From an uncultured Gemmatimonadota bacterium (GTDB taxonomy: Bacteria; Gemmatimonadota; Gemmatimonadetes; Gemmatimonadales; Gemmatimonadaceae), in NCBI GenBank assembly GCA_903882745.1, contig CAIRYG010000012.1:1-64000 (forward strand): a stretch of 64,000 nucleotides of DNA, read 5' to 3'. A program made the position numbers and the translations under genes. The notes under the pieces are model-generated. The model did not search any database and was not told the origin of the DNA. It saw only the letters and a program-made list of their open reading frames with translations. Below, piece by piece: positions 57,653 to 64,000 of the stretch. Every line of letters begins with the position of its first letter. Position 1 is the first letter of the stretch.

Positions 57653-57754
57653 TCCAACGGTGATTGGAGTCGGTTACAATGAAAGATATATCGCAGCTTT
57701 CCCATCACAAAGCTGGTGGGGACAACAGCTTAGGAGATTCCGCGCGCGGGCAAT

Positions 57755-57784
57755 TTGTGAAATCTTAACGGTTTCTGCTATTAT
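57755..57784 (+). promoter_or_regulatory. Candidate promoter of the KimA-like gene
   Basis: TTGTGA (57755-57760), 18-bp spacer, TATTAT (57779-57784). It leaves a leader of about 55 bases containing a small hairpin (CACCC 57808-57812 with GGGTG 57818-57822). AAGGA 6 bases before the ATG is the ribosome site. No ydaO-type riboswitch is evident. Confidence 0.55.
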
Positions 57785-57846
57785 TTTTACGTAGCGTTAA
57801 CACAGGACACCCACCCTGGGTGCCAACAGAATCTCGAAGGACAATC

Positions 57847-59799
57847 ATGGCCCCGTTTTCTCTCGCCAAGCGCGCCCTCATCGGCAAGCCGCTCGGGAGT
57901 GATCAGCTTGAACATGAACGCCTGAACAAACGCACCGCTTTGGCGGTGTTGTCGAGCGACGCCATCTCTTCGGTGGCCTACGCCACCGACCAGATCCTCT
58001 TCGTGCTGGGCGGCGCGGTCGGCACACTCGCCCTCTCGTACGTCTTTCCGATCTCGGCGACCATCGTCGCGCTGTTGGTGCTGGTCGGGCTGAGCTATCA
58101 GCAGACGATCCACGCCTATCCCGGCGGCGGCGGCAGCTACACCGTGGCCAAGGAGAATCTGGGGCAGGGACCCGGACTCGTCGCGGCGGCGGCGCTTCTG
58201 ACCGACTACGTCCTCACCGTCGCGGTCTCGGTTTCATCGGGAGTCGCGGCCATCACCTCGGCGTACCCGCGCCTGGTGCCGCACACCGTCTCGATCGGGG
58301 TGTTCGCCATTCTGCTGCTGATGGTGGTGAATCTGCGGGGGGTGCGCGAGTCGGGGGCCGCGTTCAGTCTTCCGACCTATGCCTTCATCCTGATGATGGT
58401 CGCCCTGCTCGGCGTGGGGCTCTACAAGCTCAGCATGGGCATGGGACCGCTGCCCGCTGCGGCTCCGCTCGATGTGGATCCGAGCTCGGCGCGACATGTG
58501 GCCAGCCCGGTCGGTTACGCGATGCTCTTCTTGTTGCTGCGAGGATTCGCCGAAGGCTGTTCGGCCATGACCGGAACCGAGGCCATCTCGAACGGCATCC
58601 AGGCCTTCAAGGCGCCATCGCAACGCAACGCGGCCATCACGCTGGCGTGGATGGTCGCGATCCTCGCCGTGTTCTTCATCGGCGTGAGCTATTTGGCGCA
58701 GCACTTGGGTGTGATGCCGACGACCGCGGAGACCGTGCTCAGCCAGCTCGGACATCGCGTGTTCGGCACCGGTGCCGCGTACTTCGCGCTCCAGTATTCG
58801 ACCTTCGCCATCTTGGTGCTCGCCGCGAACACCGCCTTCGCCGATTTTCCGCGACTCGCCGGCATCTTGGCGCACGACAAGTACATGCCGAGCCAGTTCG
58901 CCGCGCGCGGCGATCGATTGGCGTTCAGTAACGGGATCATCGGGCTGGCGCTCGTCGCGATGCTACTCGTGTGGCTTTTCAACGGCGACACGAATGCGCT
59001 GGTGCCGCTCTATGCGGTGGGCGTGTTCGTCTGCTTCACGCTGAGCCAGGCCGGGATGGTGGTGCACTGGGTGAAGAGCAAGGAACCCGGATGGCGCTGG
59101 CGCGCGGTGCTGAACGGCGTGGGCGCGTTGGCCACCGGCATCGTGAGCATCATCCAGATCGTGACGAAGTTCAAGGAAGGCGGGTGGATCATTGCGGTGC
59201 TCATTCCGCTGCTGATCTTCGCGCTGCACCGCATCAACACGCACTATCGTCGTTACAAGATCCAGGTGGCGTTCCGCGGGCGCAGTCCGCTGCTGCCGTT
59301 CAACCACGTGGTGGTGGTGCCGGTGTCGAAGGTCGACAAGTCGGCCGCCGCTGCGCTCGTGTACGCGACGAGCGTGGGGAAGGATGTGCGCGTGGTGCAC
59401 GTGGAGATCGATCCCACCGACACGCCGAAGCTCGAGCGCGAGTGGGACCGCTGGGACATCGGCTATGAGTTGGAGATCTTGCACAGTCCGTACCGCAGCG
59501 TGGTGCGTCCGCTGGTGGACTATGTGACGGCGCTGCAGGCTGAGACGCCGGGGACGCTGGTGACGGTGGTGACGCCGGAGATCGTATTGGTGCGGTGGTG
59601 GGAGCATTTGTTGCACAATAAGACCGCTCTCTACATCCGGACGGCGTTGCTATTCAAGCCGCATGTTGTTGTCGTCGCGGTGCCGTATATCGTGGGGCAC
59701 GATTACGAGCAAGAGGAGAAGGGGCCGCGGTGGGTGGCGGACCGGGCGATGTTGACGGGGGAGATGGTGGCGGTGAGGAACGCCGATCGACCGCAGTAG
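57847..59799 (+). CDS. KimA-like APC-family potassium transporter
   Basis: 650 residues from ATG 57847. A cytoplasmic lead (LIGKPLGSDQLEHERLNK) is followed by about 12 membrane segments, with 'ALAVLSSDAISSVAYATDQIL', 'HAYPGGGGSYTVAKENLG' and 'LLTDYVLTVAVSVSSGVAAITSA' matching, as I recall, B. subtilis KimA (YdaO), a K+ importer of the APC superfamily. The C-terminal ~160 residues are a soluble Usp-like domain ('HVVVVPVSKVDKSAAAALVYATS'). KimA is controlled by c-di-AMP in Bacillus; that is not shown here. Amino-acid permease is the generic alternative. Confidence 0.88.
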   Translation: MAPFSLAKRALIGKPLGSDQLEHERLNKRTALAVLSSDAISSVAYATDQILFVLGGAVGTLALSYVFPISATIVALLVLVGLSYQQTIHAYPGGGGSYTVAKENLGQGPGLVAAAALLTDYVLTVAVSVSSGVAAITSAYPRLVPHTVSIGVFAILLLMVVNLRGVRESGAAFSLPTYAFILMMVALLGVGLYKLSMGMGPLPAAAPLDVDPSSARHVASPVGYAMLFLLLRGFAEGCSAMTGTEAISNGIQAFKAPSQRNAAITLAWMVAILAVFFIGVSYLAQHLGVMPTTAETVLSQLGHRVFGTGAAYFALQYSTFAILVLAANTAFADFPRLAGILAHDKYMPSQFAARGDRLAFSNGIIGLALVAMLLVWLFNGDTNALVPLYAVGVFVCFTLSQAGMVVHWVKSKEPGWRWRAVLNGVGALATGIVSIIQIVTKFKEGGWIIAVLIPLLIFALHRINTHYRRYKIQVAFRGRSPLLPFNHVVVVPVSKVDKSAAAALVYATSVGKDVRVVHVEIDPTDTPKLEREWDRWDIGYELEILHSPYRSVVRPLVDYVTALQAETPGTLVTVVTPEIVLVRWWEHLLHNKTALYIRTALLFKPHVVVVAVPYIVGHDYEQEEKGPRWVADRAMLTGEMVAVRNADRPQ

Positions 59800-59904
59800 G
59801 TCCTCAGCTGAGAAGGTCAGTTATGCAAAGTGATACCGCATACCCCTACTCGAAGAAAACGCATGAGAATCAGTGAGCGACGAACCACGAGGTGCTCCGA
59901 AGAG

Positions 59905-61947
59905 CTAGCTGCCACGCCGTTTTGAACCCCGCGATTCACGAGGTTTTGCGAAATGCGACAGTAAGCTCGAAGAGAAATCACCATCCTGCAGAACTGTACT
60001 CAGTGCGCTAAACGACCATGGCAATGACGTCAGCGCATCGTAGGACACCGTCACCAGTGCGCGCACAGCTCGCGCTCTACTCGAAGGCAAAGCTTGACCA
60101 ATCAGGCTTTCCGATAGCGTGATATCCAATGCATCTAGACGTCCTTCATCAATGAAGCGAGCGTACTGAGAAATCAACGCCAGCACCTTTTCGACGTGTG
60201 CATCCTGAGGGCGAGCGAGAAACCGGGCAAAGGCAAGGACGGCGATACTTGGGGAGGATTGCAGGCCGGCGAGTTCCCCAATCTCCAGCTTGCGGAGCCA
60301 ATCGATTTGTCGCGCTGACTCAAGGCCGTCGCGGCGCGCAACGCGGGCAAGCCAGTTCAGCTTGGCGGTCGTCGTCGTCCACGGTGCACCGTACTTCAAT
60401 AACTCGCGCCGAACCTCGAATGTAAGGTCGTCGGCAAGCTGAGCCGTCAGCACCTCGTCATCGTCATCATTATCGCCCTCCACTTGGAGTCCGAGATCAA
60501 GAGCAACCAGACTTGGATAATCCTGAACTACCCGTTGAACGAGTGTTTGGTTTGCCGATCGAAGCCCAGTCGAAACAAATTCATCGAGGAGAACGCTAGG
60601 GAGACTCCGCAACGCGGCAGCATAAAGTTCTTGAGTCGTATCACTCCAGACTCTCCATGTCGACGGCTGCAACGAGAGAGAAGGAACTCGGCCGATCAAG
60701 AATTCCCTCACGGACAAGCCGATTCCACGCGCTTGCTCCGGAATAGTCTCACTTTCTAGCCATGATTCTGCGACGTTTAGTAGGACTTCGCGTTCGATTC
60801 GCCCAACGGGGACTTTTACAAACCTCGAGGCGTAGTGTGTGCCCCAATCGACATCACGCTTCAGAATCTGAGCTACGATGCTTCGAATGTTCTCGTCGAG
60901 CCGTGTGAACGAGTCTCCGTCCGGCGTAAAGATGATCGCCTCCAGCAAGGCCGTGCTCGGAAGTCGGCCAAGCCCGCTCCCGCTTCTGATCCAGCCAAGG
61001 AGACCATCCTTGAGTTCACTTCCATCCGCCTTGCTCGGCCACCGTCGGGCGATGTCGCCGATGATTCTTGTCGCGGTGTCAACCGGAGATCGTGGCGCCG
61101 ACGCCGCCGACGCTTTCGCAGCGATCAGCAACGCAAATGTAGTTCGAGGATCCAGAGCACGCGTCCGAGAAGACGCAAGAGCAAACGAGCGAGCAGCTGT
61201 GGGCCCGGCCTCACCCAGAACCACGTCAACCCACTCCGTGTCGGAATCGCTTTCAACGCACTCCTGAAAACTCCTAATCCCAGTTGCACGGACGCGATAG
61301 TCATCCTTGGCTTGCAAGACCTGAAACTCGAGCGGTCCAGACGAGTAGGGGCGGCTTCCCGGAGCGCCAACGACGTATGAGTAAAGAACTGCTAAATCGC
61401 GAGGGAGGGAGCGTACCACCACAGACAGAGCTTCGATCCATATCGACTCAGTCTCAGACGCGGTCGCGATTCCAACTCCTGGATTCGAGTACACGGCTGC
61501 GATGCACCTCTTCGCCAAATCACTGACGCCGTGAGGTTCACCACCGCGGTCAACAACGACGACGCTCGCTGCGTAGGGGGAGTAGTCCGAGCCGGTTGAA
61601 TCCGCCGCCGGTCCAGGCCGGCGAAACAGATGTGAGATGTTCTGCCACTCGTCGTGTCCTGACCAATGCGACTGCTCGACCAGCAGAGTATGAGTCCAGA
61701 CACAACCACTGCGCGGCAAATCGTCTGCTTGCCAGGTCTTGGCGTACGCCAGCCATCGACCGCTCGGTAGGGCGTAGCGCGTCAGATAGGGCGCGAACGA
61801 GCTCCGAAGCGTGGATCCCGGCAGATCCGACATCTCGCGTGCTGCACGCTGATCCGCAGATGTGAGATCGGTGGAGCTCACGAGCAGTCTGTGCCCATCA
61901 CGATAGCCGTGCACTAGCTGCTGAACAATTAGCGGCGCGATTGTCAT
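59905..61947 (-). CDS. GAP1-type (GTPase-associated protein 1) conflict-system protein
   Basis: 680 residues. The N-terminus LIVQQLVHGYRDGHRLLVSSTDL is the diagnostic GAP1-N1 motif. 'WLAYAKTWQADDLPRSGCVWTHTLLVEQ' follows as in that domain. The middle and C-terminal parts (about 200-680) are alpha-rich, with an acidic run (GDNDDDDEV, about residue 490), and no catalytic motif is obvious. GAP1 proteins are encoded next to double-GTPases in putative NTP-dependent conflict/defence systems (Aravind-group comparative genomics); function is predicted, not proven. Its stop codon lies 106 bases from the convergent kimA stop. The sequence is visibly less GC-rich than the neighbours (see findings). Confidence 0.8.
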   Translation of the reverse strand: MTIAPLIVQQLVHGYRDGHRLLVSSTDLTSADQRAAREMSDLPGSTLRSSFAPYLTRYALPSGRWLAYAKTWQADDLPRSGCVWTHTLLVEQSHWSGHDEWQNISHLFRRPGPAADSTGSDYSPYAASVVVVDRGGEPHGVSDLAKRCIAAVYSNPGVGIATASETESIWIEALSVVVRSLPRDLAVLYSYVVGAPGSRPYSSGPLEFQVLQAKDDYRVRATGIRSFQECVESDSDTEWVDVVLGEAGPTAARSFALASSRTRALDPRTTFALLIAAKASAASAPRSPVDTATRIIGDIARRWPSKADGSELKDGLLGWIRSGSGLGRLPSTALLEAIIFTPDGDSFTRLDENIRSIVAQILKRDVDWGTHYASRFVKVPVGRIEREVLLNVAESWLESETIPEQARGIGLSVREFLIGRVPSLSLQPSTWRVWSDTTQELYAAALRSLPSVLLDEFVSTGLRSANQTLVQRVVQDYPSLVALDLGLQVEGDNDDDDEVLTAQLADDLTFEVRRELLKYGAPWTTTTAKLNWLARVARRDGLESARQIDWLRKLEIGELAGLQSSPSIAVLAFARFLARPQDAHVEKVLALISQYARFIDEGRLDALDITLSESLIGQALPSSRARAVRALVTVSYDALTSLPWSFSALSTVLQDGDFSSSLLSHFAKPRESRGSKRRGS

Positions 61948-61954
61948 TCAGGTC

Positions 61955-62815
61955 TCAGCCTATTTGAAGCGCCCATCCCAAGGGAATGGTGATATCGTCG
62001 CGAGGTTCCGTCCCATCTCCCACTAACACTCTCGATCGCGAACCCTCCGCAGGCGGCATCGCAAGCGTAATCGCAGCCCCGGTCGCACTGACACCGAACA
62101 CTTCCCACTTGATTTCCGGATTCGAGCGCAAGAAGCTCAACGAGAATGGGAGCTGAGACTGCATAAACGCCAGCGCGCTGGGAAAATTGCCTTCAGCGAG
62201 ATCCCAAGCTGAAAGGACAAGACCTATCCTTATCTGACGTGCGTCGTGTTGTCGCGCTCTCACTACTTGCATTAGATCGACAAGAAGAACATCGCTCGGA
62301 GCCCGCTCCACTCCGGCCAAATCGACGGGCGTGGCATCATCGGCGTGCTGCTGTATTCCTTGATCACTACCGATGAGGTGTTCAAGAGACGCGACTTCGT
62401 CTATCGACGGTCCTGGGAGCACGCGCTCGACGTGGATGAACACAAGAACTGCCCTTGCGGCGACCACCGCTTCATCGACTGCCGTCGGCCACTCGCGTTC
62501 CTCGAGCGCGTCGAGCACGATTTCGCCCGAGCGATCTGGGATTCTCACCATCACCTTGCTCCCGTCCTCGCGCAAGAGAGTGAGGCTGACATCGGCTGAA
62601 ACCTGCCTGGGTGTGCGCAGTACCTCCTGACCTTGACGAAAGCGCTCGCTGATGTCCTCGAGGTAGCTGATGTCACTCGAAATTCCATCCTGCCGGAGAG
62701 CAATTGCTGGAGTCCGCGTTTCATCGTTCAAGCGCGACCAAAGAGACGCTAGGTAGGTAGTTTTGCCAGAAGCGGGAAATCCGACTCACACGACCCAAGT
62801 CGCAAAGCAGCTCAT
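61955..62815 (-). CDS. Double-GTPase-1-like protein, interrupted by TGA at codon 10
   Basis: Reads from ATG 62815 (MSCFATWVV), then TGA at 62786-62788, then the same frame continues VGFPASGKTTYLASLWSRL, a clean P-loop, and 257 more residues to the stop at 61955. Further motifs are PDRSGE (DxxG-like) and 'LVLSAWDLAE' (base-recognition-like region). The homologous start in this family runs straight into the P-loop, so the TGA replaces one beta-strand residue. A TTG at 62731 would give an open frame but no P-loop. Either a nonsense-mutated pseudogene, a sequencing error or readthrough. Partner of the GAP1 gene 7 bp downstream; 11 bp after dcd. Confidence 0.7.
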
Positions 62816-62826
62816 CTTCGGAAAGT

Positions 62827-63387
62827 TCAGGCGGTCCCCAAAATCTTCGGCAACGTCACCCCCGTCTGCCCCTGATACTTCCCCTTCTTGTCCTTATACG
62901 ACGTGATCGGTTCTTCTCCCTCGAAGAACAGCACCTGCGCGATCCCTTCGTTGGAGTAGATCTTCGCCGGCAGCGGGGTCGTGTTGGAAATCTCCAACGT
63001 CACATGTCCCTCCCATTCCGGCTCAAAAGGCGTGACGTTGGTGATAATGCCGCACCGCGCGTATGTGGACTTGCCCACGGTGATGGTCACGACATTTCGC
63101 GGAATACGGAAGTACTCAATGCTTCGCGCGAGGGCAAAGGAGTTCGGCGGCACGATGCACACGTCCCCCTCGAACTCGACAAACGACTTGGGGTCGAATT
63201 GCTTGGGGTCGATGATCGAACTCAGCGCGTTCGTGAAAATCTTGTATTCGGGGGCAACACGCATGTCGTAGCCGAAGCTACTCACGCCGTAGCTGACCAC
63301 TCCGGAGCCGACCTGACTCTGCTCGAACGGTTCGATCATCCCGCGCTTGGCTTGCTCAATGATCCATCGGTCGTTCTTGATCGACAT
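62827..63387 (-). CDS. dcd: dCTP deaminase
   Basis: 186 residues. Converts dCTP to dUTP. '[35 protein letters not shown]' and '[31 protein letters not shown]' (catalytic Glu, trimer contacts) are the family signatures. It matches the housekeeping single-function enzyme, not the larger defence-type deaminases. Divergent from nuoA. Confidence 0.96.
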   Translation of the reverse strand: MSIKNDRWIIEQAKRGMIEPFEQSQVGSGVVSYGVSSFGYDMRVAPEYKIFTNALSSIIDPKQFDPKSFVEFEGDVCIVPPNSFALARSIEYFRIPRNVVTITVGKSTYARCGIITNVTPFEPEWEGHVTLEISNTTPLPAKIYSNEGIAQVLFFEGEEPITSYKDKKGKYQGQTGVTLPKILGTA

Positions 63388-63701
63388 CGGTGTGTGTAGG
63401 GCAGGTGGAGGATTTGGACCCGAGGCGCCCCTTCAAGACGCGCCGTGCGGGGGTATCCGAGAAGCTTATCGCATTCTCGGCGGAGCCGTTAGGGCAGGGC
63501 CTGTCTCGACTCCCCGCGAGATGCGAAAATCTCCCGAAACGGTCGACCCGGAAATATCTACCCCCTGGGGCGCTAACCTGTTAGGTCGGATAGGTGCAAC
63601 TGACAGTGCCACACGACGTTGACACACCTTTCGCACGCCCAATACTTTACAGTGCTGGCCCTTGAAGGTTCGTGGTGTTTTGCACGAACAACCATAGAGA
63701 C
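63388..63701. other. Divergent intergenic region dcd/nuoA
   Basis: 314 bases without a convincing gene. It holds a perfect 7-bp hairpin CCGAGAA/TTCTCGG (63457-63463 and 63474-63480), a GC-rich hairpin GGCGC/GCGCC near the dcd start and the nuoA promoter. No tRNA fold fits. Confidence 0.6.
63619..63648 (+). promoter_or_regulatory. Candidate promoter of nuoA
   Basis: Consensus TTGACA (63619-63624), 18-bp spacer, TACTTT (63643-63648), 53 bp before the nuoA ATG. The -10 is only a fair match. Confidence 0.5.
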
Positions 63702-64000
63702 ATGGATCGCAACTACCTGCCCGTTCTGCTGCTGCTTGGCTTCGTCGTTGCCAACGCAGTCCTCATCATCGGTGGCTCGCATTTCACGATGCGTGCGCGC
63801 CCTACGCCAGAGAAGCAGCGCCCCTACGAGTCGGGAATTCCGACACTCGGAAGCGCGCGCGAACGTTTCTCCGTCAAGTTCTACATGGTCGCGATGTTGT
63901 TCATCGTGTTCGACATCGAAACCGTGTTCATGATTCCGTGGGCGGCATACTACCGCCAGCTCTCCTGCGCGGTGACGCTTGTCGGTGGCGCCTGTCCCGC
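63702..64000 (+). CDS. nuoA: NADH-quinone oxidoreductase subunit A (3'-truncated by window)
   Basis: ATG 63702; 99 codons visible and the frame runs off the window edge. First membrane segment LPVLLLLGFVVANAVLIIGG; then the conserved loop 'KQRPYESGIPTLGSARERFSVKFYMVAMLFIVFDIETVFMIPW', the NuoA signature with the FDIE acidic motif. Membrane subunit of complex I, presumably first of a nuo operon continuing to the right. Confidence 0.96.
   Translation, partial: MDRNYLPVLLLLGFVVANAVLIIGGSHFTMRARPTPEKQRPYESGIPTLGSARERFSVKFYMVAMLFIVFDIETVFMIPWAAYYRQLSCAVTLVGGACP

Noticed and set aside
57653-57846. ydaO/yuaA riboswitch before kimA
   Set aside because: None of the conserved blocks is visible, and the leader is too short.
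62786-62788. GTPase TGA as a selenocysteine codon
   Set aside because: No hairpin with a GGUCU loop follows, and the family has no Sec; the bases after it encode the P-loop directly.
62827-63387. dcd as an anti-phage dCTP deaminase
   Set aside because: It has the size and motifs of the ordinary housekeeping enzyme and is next to nuoA; the association with the GAP1 island is positional.
63395-63480. tRNA-like segment (minus strand, CTTGAAG and a possible T-arm)
   Set aside because: No acceptor stem pairs and the T-loop lacks the conserved TTC; read as 5' leader of dcd.

Overview
The window is a single stretch of a high-GC Gram-negative-type bacterial chromosome, packed with short-spaced and overlapping genes. 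The best guess for its source is a member of the Gemmatimonadota or a close relative. That is inference from the mix of secreted M28 peptidases with Gly-rich inserts, a class-B (CAB) succinate dehydrogenase, many GTG/TTG starts and the gene order; no rRNA gene is present to settle it.

Layout. 1-4985 (+): a secretion/surface cluster of two small exported beta-rich proteins, an Ig-like periplasmic chaperone-like protein and a 1022-residue usher-like outer-membrane beta-barrel protein. Its order (subunit, subunit, chaperone, usher) is that of a chaperone-usher pilus operon, but the proteins are very divergent. 5014-13357: exported scavenging hydrolases (DUF4159 protein, GH20 hexosaminidase, M28 peptidase, penicillin-acylase-type amidase; a second M28 peptidase on the other strand). 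13436-18244 (-): an HI0933-type flavoprotein, a TonB-C protein, a 53-residue membrane protein, a Cys/Met-metabolism PLP enzyme and formate-THF ligase. 18286-23940 (-): an NAD-type formate dehydrogenase operon. Its catalytic gene is broken by an in-frame TGA that is clearly a selenocysteine codon with its SECIS hairpin, and its alpha chain is split over two genes.

24132-32635: a duplicated-domain secreted protein, an aminotransferase, a DUF983 protein, a hydroxyacid dehydrogenase, isocitrate dehydrogenase, leucyl aminopeptidase and a TonB-receptor-like outer-membrane protein that appears to use a CTG start. 32705-42940 (+): a long housekeeping run (yicC, gmk, rpoZ, coaBC, uracil-DNA glycosylase, dnaB, radA, ispD, tsaC, arginine-phosphatase-like gene, aroE, comF). 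42972-47641 (+): gap-pgk-tpiA-secG-carA, ending in a strong terminator. 47852-54313 (+): HU, moaD-moaE-moaA, mdh, sdhCAB. 54502-55175 (+): a Phd/VapC-type toxin-antitoxin pair on what looks like a leaderless promoter.

55269-59799: an exported protein, a 1-Cys peroxiredoxin, acyl-CoA thioesterase II and a KimA-like potassium transporter. 59905-62815 (-): a lower-GC two-gene island between kimA and dcd, a GAP1-type protein and its double-GTPase partner. These belong to the family of NTP-dependent conflict (putative defence) systems. The GTPase is interrupted by a TGA just before its P-loop. dcd and the start of nuoA close the window.

Genes that work together: formate dehydrogenase with FdhD, formate-THF ligase and the moaDEA molybdopterin genes (C1/formate metabolism); icd, mdh, sdhCAB and nuoA (TCA cycle and respiration); gap-pgk-tpiA (lower glycolysis).
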